A DNA stretch of 7,407 nt from CAYINU01 sp964364855 (GCA_964364855.1 CAYINU010000079.1:1-7407); one strand, 5' to 3'; counted from the stretch's first letter, positions 1-6,573 are shown. The notes: generated by a model from the letters alone, not told the origin. Made by a program: numbers and translations.

Positions 1-684
1 CTGCAATTGGCAGCCCAATCTGACATCGATAGCGATCTGCATGCGTTGGTTACCCAATTTAAGCCGGACGTGGCTGTGGATTTTACCCACCCGGATTTCG
101 TGCGCAAAAATACACTCGACTACCTGGAAATGGGCGTGCGCCCCGTCATCGGAACTACCGGTCTGACGGCGCGGGATCTCAAAGACATTGATGCTGCTGC
201 GAAAGAAAAGGGATTGGGCGCCCTCATCGTACCCAACTTTGCCATCGGGGCACTGCTGATGATGAAGGTCAGCGCCGAAATTGCCCGTTACATGGACACC
301 TGCGAGATTATCGAATATCACCACAACCAAAAAGCCGATGCACCATCAGGCACAGCCATTAAAACCGCCCAGCTTATTGCCCAAGACAATCCGAACCTCA
401 ATCCCAAAAGCAAGGTGAAGGAAAAAGAATTGATTCCGGGCTCACGTGGTGCGGTGGTCGAGGGCATCCCGATCCATGCGGTTCGGCTACCCGGTATCGT
501 GGCCGACCAATCCGTCGTTTTCGGCGCGCCGGGGCAAACCCTAACCATCACCCATCACACCATTAACCGTGAGGCGTTTATGCCCGGTGTTTTGCTGGCC
601 ATTCGCAAGGTCATGTCACTGACCGGCATGGTTTATGGCTTGGAGTCTATTTTGTTTGAATCTGAATCCGGGAGAGCCGCATGA
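1..684 (+). CDS. dapB: 4-hydroxy-tetrahydrodipicolinate reductase (DapB), 5' end missing
   Basis: This enzyme reduces the dehydrated product of DapA to tetrahydrodipicolinate with NAD(P)H, a cytoplasmic step towards diaminopimelate and lysine. The frame is open from base 1, so the gene starts before the window; the TTG at 7 is internal. About 40 N-terminal residues are absent, including the glycine-rich nucleotide-binding loop. What remains is clear: VDFTHP near codons 26-31, GTTG near codons 51-54, and the catalytic block EYHHNQKADAPSGTA, whose first His (319-321) and Lys (331-333) match the catalytic His and Lys of the family. Next come the GSRG substrate-binding segment and a conserved run from GIPIHAVRLPG to FGAPGQ. 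The C-terminus (MVYGLESIL) is typical. The gene ends in an ATGA overlap with asd, and GGAG at 671-674 inside dapB serves as the asd ribosome site. The family assignment is secure. Confidence 0.96.
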   Translation: MQLAAQSDIDSDLHALVTQFKPDVAVDFTHPDFVRKNTLDYLEMGVRPVIGTTGLTARDLKDIDAAAKEKGLGALIVPNFAIGALLMMKVSAEIARYMDTCEIIEYHHNQKADAPSGTAIKTAQLIAQDNPNLNPKSKVKEKELIPGSRGAVVEGIPIHAVRLPGIVADQSVVFGAPGQTLTITHHTINREAFMPGVLLAIRKVMSLTGMVYGLESILFESESGRAA

Positions 685-1688
685 AAAAGTACGTTGTTGC
701 CATTGTGGGTGCCACTGGTGTCGTCGGCAAAGAACTCGCCGATGTGTTGGCCGAGCAACAGTTTCCCATAGAGACTCTGATTCCCCTGGCCTCCGAACGC
801 TCTGCCGGCTCGGTATTGCAATTTAAAGATGAGGCCCTATCGGTGCAAACCCTCACCGAAGCGTCCTTTGAGGGCGTTGATTTTGCCTTGTTTTCCGCAG
901 GGGGATCCGTATCCGCAAAGTACGTACCCCATGCCGTCAAATCCGGCGCAGTTTGTATCGACAACACCTCGCATTTCCGGATGTTCCCCGATGTGCCGCT
1001 GGTCGTTCCCGAGGTCAATGCCCATGCCCTGCGCACCCACAAGGGTATTATTGCCAACCCGAACTGTTCTACGGCGCAACTGGTACTGGTATTAAAAGCC
1101 ATGCACGACGTCGCGACCCTCAAACGCGTGGTCGTATCGACTTACCAATCCGTATCCGGCGCAGGCAAAGAGGCAATCGAAGAGCTCGAGGGCCAGGCTC
1201 GACGCAATTTGTCCGGCGGTGAATATCCGCCCAAGGAATTTACCAAGCCCATCGCCTTTAATCTCATCCCCCAAATCGATGTATTTTTGGACAATGGTTA
1301 TACCAAGGAAGAAATCAAAATGATCGAAGAAACCCGCAAGATCATGGGCCTCCCGGACTTGCGCATCACGGCCACTGCGGTGCGAGTGCCGGTATTTGTC
1401 GGCCACTCCGAATCCATCAACGTTGAGCTCGAAAAGCCGCTTTCACCTGACCAAGCCCGCGAGGCCCTATCTCGGTTTCCCGGTATTGCGGTGATGGACG
1501 ATCCCAAAAGCCACGATTACCCGACACCCCGTGAAATCGCGGGCCAGGACCCGGTATTTGTCGGGCGTATCCGCCAAGACATGTCCGTGCCCCACGGACT
1601 GGATCTGTGGTGCGTCGCGGACAACCTGCGTAAAGGGGCTGCGCTTAACGCGGTACAGATCGCCCAAGCCTTAATCAAACAACGCTAA
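681..1688 (+). CDS. asd: Aspartate-semialdehyde dehydrogenase
   Basis: Asd reduces L-aspartyl-4-phosphate to L-aspartate-4-semialdehyde with NADPH, the branch point feeding diaminopimelate/lysine, threonine and methionine. At 335 residues it has normal length. The N-terminal NADP-binding loop GATGVVGKE is at residues 10-18. The catalytic cysteine is Cys129 in NPNCST, followed by Gln156 in TYQSVSGAGKEA. The substrate-binding Arg235 and catalytic His242 lie in RVPVFVGHSE. These residues line up with Cys135, Gln162, Arg267 and His274 of the E. coli enzyme, but the overall form is the shorter type found in Firmicutes, cyanobacteria and many other bacteria. The start ATG overlaps the dapB stop (ATGA) and has GGAG six bases upstream, which supports this start. 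The stop overlaps the next gene's ATG by one base (TAATG). Together with dapB this indicates co-transcription for lysine and cell-wall precursor supply. Confidence 0.97.
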   Translation: MKKYVVAIVGATGVVGKELADVLAEQQFPIETLIPLASERSAGSVLQFKDEALSVQTLTEASFEGVDFALFSAGGSVSAKYVPHAVKSGAVCIDNTSHFRMFPDVPLVVPEVNAHALRTHKGIIANPNCSTAQLVLVLKAMHDVATLKRVVVSTYQSVSGAGKEAIEELEGQARRNLSGGEYPPKEFTKPIAFNLIPQIDVFLDNGYTKEEIKMIEETRKIMGLPDLRITATAVRVPVFVGHSESINVELEKPLSPDQAREALSRFPGIAVMDDPKSHDYPTPREIAGQDPVFVGRIRQDMSVPHGLDLWCVADNLRKGAALNAVQIAQALIKQR

Positions 1689-2311
1689 TGTCTTTTTTTG
1701 TAAAAAAACCTGCGACGGCCGACTATTACACGTGGCTGTTACGGGAGTTTGGTCCACAGTCTCCCCTGGCACTGGGTTGGCATAACCGGGAAAGTCAGCA
1801 ATTGCGCTTCGAGATCTTCGCCCGACATTTAAATCTGGCCGGTAAAACCGTGCTGGACATCGGCTGCGGCTTAGCTGATTTTTATGCCTATTTGGCCTCA
1901 CGGGGGATCTCTTGCCACTACATCGGGGTCGATATCACGCCTTCCATGGTAGAGGTCGCGCGTCAGCGTTACCCGGGTATCGATATCCGGCTAGAAGATG
2001 CCATGGATACCGGCTTTTCGATATCAGCGGATATTGTGGTATTTTCCGGCACTTTTAACTACCGAGTACCTTCTCATGATGCGTTTTTAAAGCGGGTCAT
2101 TACACGGCTTTGGGGATTTAGCCGCGAAGCACTGGCCTTCAATGTGCTCAGCGCCATAACGCCACACAACACCAAAGACCCCCATTTGGCCTATATTCAG
2201 CCTTCGCGGATCCTAACCTTGGCGCAGCAATTTACTCCTTTTGTCCGGCTGGATCACAGCTACCTGATCCATGATTTTACGACCGTGATGTACAGACACT
2301 TGCCGGCTTAA
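1688..2311 (+). CDS. Class I SAM-dependent methyltransferase, substrate unknown
   Basis: This 207-residue protein has a Rossmann-type methyltransferase core. Motif I, VLDIGCGLADF, is at residues 55-65 and should bind S-adenosylmethionine. The acidic residue that usually contacts the SAM ribose is Asp82 in GVDITPSM. Further on are SGTFN at 120-124, in the motif IV region, and a C-terminal HDFTTVMYR at 195-203. I recall a similar Gly/Phe/Asn motif and 'H-E/D-F-T' tail in conserved uncharacterised methyltransferases (type 11/12 domain), none with a substrate I can name. No signal peptide or membrane segment is seen, so it should be cytoplasmic. The ATG shares one base with the asd stop and lacks a clear Shine-Dalgarno sequence, so translation probably depends on coupling to asd. 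Codons 2-7 form adjacent T7 and A7 tracts. The stop lies in a TTAA shared with the convergent galE. A role in amino acid metabolism is only a guess from position. Confidence 0.85.
   Translation: MSFFVKKPATADYYTWLLREFGPQSPLALGWHNRESQQLRFEIFARHLNLAGKTVLDIGCGLADFYAYLASRGISCHYIGVDITPSMVEVARQRYPGIDIRLEDAMDTGFSISADIVVFSGTFNYRVPSHDAFLKRVITRLWGFSREALAFNVLSAITPHNTKDPHLAYIQPSRILTLAQQFTPFVRLDHSYLIHDFTTVMYRHLPA
1693..1708 (+). repeat. Adjacent T7 and A7 tracts at the methyltransferase start
   Basis: Seven T (1693-1699), GT, then seven A (1702-1708) fall within codons 2-7 of the methyltransferase. Both runs lie in phase as X-XXY-YYZ heptamers (T-TTT-TTT and A-AAA-AAA). A one-base slip back leads to a stop at 1783-1785. 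The tracts are visible directly; any switching or frameshifting is inference. Confidence 0.6.
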
Positions 2312-3324
2312 TCCAGCCCAATAGTCTGGGGATGAGCTCGGTGCCAAGCCAATGCCGATCCTACTATCATGTCCAACTCTGCAAACCGCTGGTGCCACTC
2401 CAGTACCGACTGCGCCCGAGTTGCATCCCCCACCAATACCGGTGGATCCCCTTCTCGACGCATCGCCACGTCATAGATCACAGGAAGACCACAGTGCTTT
2501 TCTACGGCCCGAATGACTTCCATCACCGAATATCCTTTTCCATTTCCCAAATTAAACGCCGTGCTGGCACCGCCATCTATCAGGTAGCGTAGGGCTCTAA
2601 TATGGGCATCCGCCAAGTCCACCACATGAATATAGTCACGCACACATGTACCATCCGGCGTATCATAGTCCGAGCCAAATACCTGTAGTCGAAATCCGGG
2701 ATCAAATACCGCCCGGGCAGCCAAGGGGATCAAATGCGACTCCGGCACATGCCATTCGCCGAGCTCGCCATCCGGATCTGCGCCTGCGGCATTGAAATAC
2801 CGCAAGGCAACAAATGTCATCCCATAGGCATGGGAAAAATCTTTTAAGATCTGTTCAATCATCAGCTTAGAACGCCCATAGGGATTGATGGGGTTTTGCG
2901 AATGGGTCTCGGGAATGGGGAGCTGCATCGGTACACCATAAGTGGCACAAGTCGAAGAAAACACCATATGTTTAACATCAAACTCGCGCATCATTTCCAA
3001 CAGTCGCAACGTACTGACCACATTGTTTTCATAATATTTCTGCGGGTGGGTCACCGATTCACCGACATAGGTATAGGCCGCAAAATGCACGACTGCCGTA
3101 ATGCGATACGCCTGAAAGACCTCTCGCAATTGCACTGCGTCGGACAGGTCGGCATTGATAAAATGGCCCCATTTCACGCTTTCGCGATGCCCATATACAA
3201 GGTTATCCAATACAACCGTCGAAAACCCGGCGGCAACAAGCTGCTTGTTGGTTTGGGAGCCGATATAGCCGGCAGCTCCGGTTACTAAAATGGCATCGGT
3301 TTGATGACCTGGCATACGGGCCAT
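2308..3324 (-). CDS. galE: UDP-glucose 4-epimerase
   Basis: GalE interconverts UDP-glucose and UDP-galactose through an NAD-bound 4-keto intermediate, supplying galactose for surface glycans and linking to the Leloir pathway. It is an extended short-chain dehydrogenase/reductase of 338 residues, the family's usual length. The NAD-binding loop GAAGYIG is at 16-22, preceded by ILVT. The catalytic Ser/Thr lies in FSSTCATYG (Ser124/Thr125), and the YxxxK pair is Tyr149 and Lys153 in NPYGRSK. Also typical are ALRYFNAAGADPDGELGE, CVRDYIHVVDLA and RREGDPPVLVGDA. The start is uncertain: ATG at 3324 and the in-frame ATG at 3315 (residue 4) both lack a good ribosome site, and the loop begins about 11 residues in, slightly later than usual. 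It lies 79 bases downstream of fcl on the same strand and is probably in the same transcript. Some relatives act on UDP-GlcNAc/GalNAc, so substrate range is not settled. Confidence 0.94.
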   Translation of the reverse strand: MARMPGHQTDAILVTGAAGYIGSQTNKQLVAAGFSTVVLDNLVYGHRESVKWGHFINADLSDAVQLREVFQAYRITAVVHFAAYTYVGESVTHPQKYYENNVVSTLRLLEMMREFDVKHMVFSSTCATYGVPMQLPIPETHSQNPINPYGRSKLMIEQILKDFSHAYGMTFVALRYFNAAGADPDGELGEWHVPESHLIPLAARAVFDPGFRLQVFGSDYDTPDGTCVRDYIHVVDLADAHIRALRYLIDGGASTAFNLGNGKGYSVMEVIRAVEKHCGLPVIYDVAMRREGDPPVLVGDATRAQSVLEWHQRFAELDMIVGSALAWHRAHPQTIGLD

Positions 3325-3403
3325 CGTAAAACAAATTGCAACCCATGGAAAGACGGGTACAAATACGATTTCACCCTATGCGGCCAGCACAGCTATGGAC
3401 TAC
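3325..3403. other. Intergenic gap between fcl and galE
   Basis: This is the only sizeable gap in the minus-strand block. I see no strong promoter, terminator hairpin with a U-run, or convincing Shine-Dalgarno sequence before the galE start. An ATG at 3346-3344 on the minus strand is out of frame with galE. The gap is short enough for galE to be read from the gmd promoter. Confidence 0.5.
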
Positions 3404-4345
3404 CTATTCCACTCCAGGCACATGGTGCTCACAAAAATCCGCATAGGTGCTGCGGAGACCTTCGGGCAACCCGATTCGATGATGCCACCCAAGCGCATGT
3501 ATTTTGGACACATCCAACCACTTTCGCGGCGTACCATCAGGTTTGCTGCGGTCGTAGGATAGAGTCCCCTCATACCCTACTACCGACCGAACCAACTCTG
3601 CCAATTCCGCAATGGTGACATCTTCGCTGGTACCCACATTAATCGGCTCGTTACCCTCATAGTGATTCAGGAGAAATAAACATGCCCTAGCCAGATCATC
3701 CACATGAAGAAATTCTCGGCGGGGTGTCCCAGTTCCCCAAATCTCCACAGTCTTGGCACCCTTGATTTTGGCTTCATGAATCTTGCGAATCAGTGCAGGC
3801 AGAACATGGGAATTGTTCGGGTCGTAATTGTCGTTGGGACCGTATAAATTAGTCGGCATGGCCGAAATAAACCGAGTACCATACTGCCGGTTGTAAGACT
3901 CACATAATTTGACACCTGCAATCTTGGAAACGGCATAGGGCTCGTTAGTGGGTTCCAGCGGGCCGGTCAGCAGATCCGCCTCTTTGATGGGCTGGGGTGC
4001 CAGCTTCGGATAGATACACGAACTACCCAAAAACAACAGCTTTTGCACGCCCGAGCGCCAACTTTCGTGGATCACATGACAGGCCATCATCAGATTTTCA
4101 TAGATAAAATCCGCACGATAGGTGTTATTCGCGTAGATACCACCCACCTTGGCAGCAGCGAACACCACCACTTCGGGGTGTTGATCATCAAAAAAATGGC
4201 GAACCTGAGCCTGGTCTGTCAGATCCAGCTCACCATGGGTACGAAGGATAAGGTTCGCAAACCCCTCTTCAAGCAAATGCCGGACGATGGCAGACCCCAC
4301 CATACCCCGATGGCCGGCCACATAAATCCTGGCACCCTTATCCAT
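3404..4345 (-). CDS. fcl: GDP-L-fucose synthase
   Basis: This bifunctional epimerase/reductase (also called WcaG) converts GDP-4-keto-6-deoxy-D-mannose, the Gmd product, into GDP-L-fucose with NADPH. At 313 residues it is of normal length for this short-chain dehydrogenase family. The nucleotide loop GHRGMVGS is at 11-18. The active site is visible: Ser108 and Cys110 in GSSCIYPK, Tyr137 and Lys141 in PYAVSK, and His180 in NNSHVLPA. Each is one higher than the E. coli residues Ser107, Cys109, Tyr136, Lys140 and His179. The family sequences AAAKVGGI near 63-70, PTNLYGPNDNYD near 164-175 and RREFLHVDDLA near 209-219 are also present. The ATG lies inside the end of gmd (overlap ATGGATAA, 8 bases) with no strong ribosome site, so translational coupling to gmd is likely. 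The gmd-fcl pair is the standard GDP-fucose module. Conservation of all catalytic residues argues for an active enzyme. Confidence 0.96.
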   Translation of the reverse strand: MDKGARIYVAGHRGMVGSAIVRHLLEEGFANLILRTHGELDLTDQAQVRHFFDDQHPEVVVFAAAKVGGIYANNTYRADFIYENLMMACHVIHESWRSGVQKLLFLGSSCIYPKLAPQPIKEADLLTGPLEPTNEPYAVSKIAGVKLCESYNRQYGTRFISAMPTNLYGPNDNYDPNNSHVLPALIRKIHEAKIKGAKTVEIWGTGTPRREFLHVDDLARACLFLLNHYEGNEPINVGTSEDVTIAELAELVRSVVGYEGTLSYDRSKPDGTPRKWLDVSKIHALGWHHRIGLPEGLRSTYADFCEHHVPGVE

Positions 4346-5384
4346 TGCGTTTCGTTTGATACCGGGCCATGTCGAAGTCGATCATCATGGCAATCAGGGC
4401 TTCAAGATCCACCTTGGGCTCCCAGCCCAACATCGTCCGTGCTTTGGTGGCATCGCCAATCAAGAGATCCACTTCCGCAGGTCTCAAATACCTGGGGTCC
4501 ATCGCCACGATGGTTTTGCCCGTCTTGGTATCAACATACTGTTCGTCCAGACCTGCCTTCCCATTGGACGCAGCCCGGATACCCAACTGGGCCATGCAGG
4601 CTTCTAAAAACTGCCTGACGGAATAGGTCTTACCTGTCGCAATGACGAAATCCTCGGGCTTATCTTGCTGTAACATGCGCCACATCGCGTCCACGTAGTC
4701 CCCCGCAAATCCCCAGTCACGTCGGGCTTCCAGATTACCCAAAAATAAGGTGTCTTGCAGGCCCAGCTTGATGCGAACCAGCCCCTCCACAATTTTTTTA
4801 GTGACGAAGGTTCTTCCACGCCGAGGCGACTCGTGGTTGAACAAGATGCCGTTGCAGGCGAATAAGTGGTAACTTTCCCGGTAATTGACGGTGATCCAAT
4901 ACGCATACAATTTTGCAACCGCATAAGGACTTCGCGGATAGAAAGGGGTTTTCTCGGTTTGAGGTACTTCTTGAACAAGGCCATATAACTCGGATGAGGA
5001 CGCTTGATAGAACTTTGTATCGATTTGCGTTTCGCGAATGGCATCTAAGAGGCGCAACGTGCCCAATCCGGACACATCGCCGGTGTACTCGGGTATCTCA
5101 AAACTGACACGAACGTGACTTTGCGCCCCCAAATTGTAAATTTCATCGGGCTGAGTCTTTTCCAAAATCCGATTAAGAGAACTGCAATCGGACAAGTCCC
5201 CATAATGCAAAAAAAGCGGCTTTCCGGCCGCATGAATATCGTGATAGAGGTGGTCAATACGTTCCGTATTAAAAGAAGACGACCGCCGAACGATGCCGTG
5301 AACTTCGTACCCTTTTTCCAGAAGCAACTCTGTGAGGTAAGAGCCATCTTGACCGGTGATGCCCGAAACCAATGCTTTTTTCAA
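4338..5384 (-). CDS. gmd: GDP-mannose 4,6-dehydratase (TTG start)
   Basis: Gmd dehydrates GDP-D-mannose to GDP-4-keto-6-deoxy-D-mannose, the precursor of GDP-L-fucose and, in other organisms, GDP-rhamnose, perosamine and colitose. It has 348 residues, a normal length. The NADP loop GITGQDGSY is at 8-16. RRSSSFNTERIDHL (33-46) is a family signature. The catalytic region is YQASSSELYG: Ser130 takes the place of the Thr found in E. coli, and Glu132 is the base. Tyr154 and Lys158 in PYAVAK complete the active site. NHESPRRGRTFVTKK near 183-197 and RRDWGFAGDYVDAMW near 221-235 are diagnostic. The start codon is TTG (5384-5382): MKKALVSGITG fits the family N-terminus, no nearby in-frame ATG exists, and a strong AAGGAG lies seven bases upstream. 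The gene leads the minus-strand block, overlaps fcl by 8 bases, and diverges from rfbB. fcl next door indicates that fucose is the likely product. Confidence 0.97.
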   Translation of the reverse strand: MKKALVSGITGQDGSYLTELLLEKGYEVHGIVRRSSSFNTERIDHLYHDIHAAGKPLFLHYGDLSDCSSLNRILEKTQPDEIYNLGAQSHVRVSFEIPEYTGDVSGLGTLRLLDAIRETQIDTKFYQASSSELYGLVQEVPQTEKTPFYPRSPYAVAKLYAYWITVNYRESYHLFACNGILFNHESPRRGRTFVTKKIVEGLVRIKLGLQDTLFLGNLEARRDWGFAGDYVDAMWRMLQQDKPEDFVIATGKTYSVRQFLEACMAQLGIRAASNGKAGLDEQYVDTKTGKTIVAMDPRYLRPAEVDLLIGDATKARTMLGWEPKVDLEALIAMMIDFDMARYQTKRNG

Positions 5385-5508
5385 TCGTTATCTCCTTCAA
5401 GGCACCTTATTCTAGCTTAGCTACTGTACCAATACTACTAAAACTCAGACAAGCGCCTCCTGCCTGCAATTACTTATCAGCGACTACAAAATCGGCTATT
5501 GTGGACCC
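5385..5508. promoter_or_regulatory. Divergent promoter region between gmd-fcl-galE and rfbB-rfbA
   Basis: This 124-base stretch separates two outward-facing sugar-nucleotide operons, so it must hold the start signals for gmd and probably for rfbB. It is more A+T-rich than the flanking genes. On the minus strand TAGAAT (5414-5409) is one base from the -10 consensus and would give a leader of roughly 15-20 bases, but no good -35 box is spaced from it. An alternative minus-strand pair is TTGTCT (5452-5447) and TACAGT (5428-5423), 18 bases apart, each 4/6 to consensus. For rfbB only a weak -10-like TACAAA (5485-5490) is visible, and its ribosome site is poor (GTGGA, 5501-5505, three bases from ATG). 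Individual boxes are tentative; the promoter role is inferred from layout. Confidence 0.5.
5391..5397 (-). promoter_or_regulatory. Strong Shine-Dalgarno site that fixes the gmd TTG start
   Basis: Read on the minus strand, AAGGAGA lies here; seven bases separate AAGGAG from the TTG of gmd. It is the best ribosome-binding site in the window and is what decides the non-ATG start. Confidence 0.85.
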
Positions 5509-6573
5509 ATGTCTTTACCGATCATTGTGACGGGCGGCGCGGGGTTTATTGGGTCTGAAGTGGTCCGACAGATAGTGGCCAATAGCGAGAGTACCGTGGT
5601 CACGGTCGATGCCCTCACCTATGCCGGGAGCCTGGCCAATTTGGCCGATGTCGCACAGTCGGATCGCCACATGCTAGTCCACCTAGATATAGCAGACGCA
5701 GACGCCATGACAACACTATTTGCCACTCACCGGCCCCATGCCATCATCCACCTGGCAGCCGAGACACACGTGGATCGCTCGATCGATTCATCGGCCCCCT
5801 TTATCCATACCAACATCGAGGGCACGTACGTATTGCTAGAGGCAGCAAGGCACTACTGGTCGACCCTAGAGGCGTCTGCCAAAGCAACGTTTCGGTTTTT
5901 GCACGTGTCCACGGACGAGGTCTATGGCAGCTTGGGTTCAACCGGTCAGTTTGATGAGCAATCCCCTTACCGACCCAACTCACCCTATGCCGCCAGCAAA
6001 GCCGCCGCTGATATGTTGGTACGCGCCTGGCATCACACGTACGGGCTGCCCACGATCATCACGAACTGCAGCAACAACTACGGCCCCTATCAATTCCCCG
6101 AAAAACTCATCCCGCTCACCATTCAAAAGTGTTTGTCTGGTGCCCCGATCCCCGTCTATGGAAAGGGCAATAATGTCCGCGATTGGCTGTTTGTAAAAGA
6201 CCATGCCCGAGCCCTGCGACGGGTGTTGGCCGATGGCCAACCCGGAGAAACCTATTGCATCTCCGCTACTACCGAAAAAACCAATCTGGAGATTGTGACC
6301 ATGGTGTGCGAAATCCTCGACCAATTGCGACCCCAAAAAGCCACCTACGCCCAACAAATCACGTTTGTTCCGGACCGCCCCGGCCACGATTTTCGCTATG
6401 CCCTGAACCCAACGCGCCTGCGCACCGCCATCGGGTGGCAACCCATGTTCGAGCTCAAACCCGCCCTAACTCACACGGTGCAGTGGTACTTGGACCATCA
6501 AGAGTGGATCAAAGCCGTGATGGGAGATCGGTATAGCGGTCAGAGATTAGGAACGGGTGCCATCCATGATTAA
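5509..6573 (+). CDS. rfbB: dTDP-glucose 4,6-dehydratase
   Basis: This enzyme (RmlB) removes water from dTDP-D-glucose to give dTDP-4-keto-6-deoxy-D-glucose, the second step to dTDP-L-rhamnose and the entry to other dTDP-deoxysugars. It is an extended short-chain dehydrogenase of 354 residues, normal for the family. The NAD loop GGAGFIGS is at 9-16 and DALTYAGSLANL at 34-45. HLAAETHVDRSI lies at 81-92. The catalytic triplet Thr135-Asp136-Glu137 is in VSTDEVYGSLG. Tyr160 and Lys164 are in SPYAASKAAAD. NCSNNYGPYQFPEKLIPL (186-203) and YGKGNNVRDWLFVKDHARAL (217-236) are strong RmlB signatures. One mild oddity: the usual YNIGG-type stretch before the conserved NLEIV reads CISATTEKTNLEIV. The start fits the family N-terminus, though the ribosome site is weak. 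The stop overlaps rfbA by 8 bases. DTDP-rhamnose is the likely end product, but rfbC and rfbD are not visible. Confidence 0.96.
   Translation: MSLPIIVTGGAGFIGSEVVRQIVANSESTVVTVDALTYAGSLANLADVAQSDRHMLVHLDIADADAMTTLFATHRPHAIIHLAAETHVDRSIDSSAPFIHTNIEGTYVLLEAARHYWSTLEASAKATFRFLHVSTDEVYGSLGSTGQFDEQSPYRPNSPYAASKAAADMLVRAWHHTYGLPTIITNCSNNYGPYQFPEKLIPLTIQKCLSGAPIPVYGKGNNVRDWLFVKDHARALRRVLADGQPGETYCISATTEKTNLEIVTMVCEILDQLRPQKATYAQQITFVPDRPGHDFRYALNPTRLRTAIGWQPMFELKPALTHTVQWYLDHQEWIKAVMGDRYSGQRLGTGAIHD

Noticed and set aside
1..684. TTG at position 7 as the true dapB start
   Set aside because: The frame is open upstream to base 1 and the essential nucleotide-binding loop is missing, so the gene is cut by the window edge.
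647..1123. Minus-strand open frame of 158 codons opposite asd
   Set aside because: It lies entirely over the dapB end and conserved asd coding sequence, has no family resemblance, and has no sensible upstream signals.
1630..1708. T-run after asd as an intrinsic terminator
   Set aside because: No stable G+C-rich hairpin sits just before the T-run, and the run lies inside the next gene's coding sequence.
2896..3288. Plus-strand open frame of 130 codons opposite galE
   Set aside because: It overlaps the NAD-binding and catalytic part of GalE and has no recognisable features.
4043..4618. Long plus-strand open frame of 191 codons across the fcl/gmd junction
   Set aside because: It is antisense to two enzymes with intact catalytic motifs, its translation shows no recognisable domain, and it has low-complexity Trp/Pro/Ser-rich sequence typical of a shadow frame.
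5413..5423. Short inverted repeat TAGC-TTA-GCTA in the divergent region, a possible operator
   Set aside because: Four-base arms are too short to distinguish from chance without conservation data.
5980..6441. Minus-strand open frame of 153 codons opposite rfbB
   Set aside because: It is antisense to the conserved RmlB active-site region and shows no domain; it is a by-product of codon usage.
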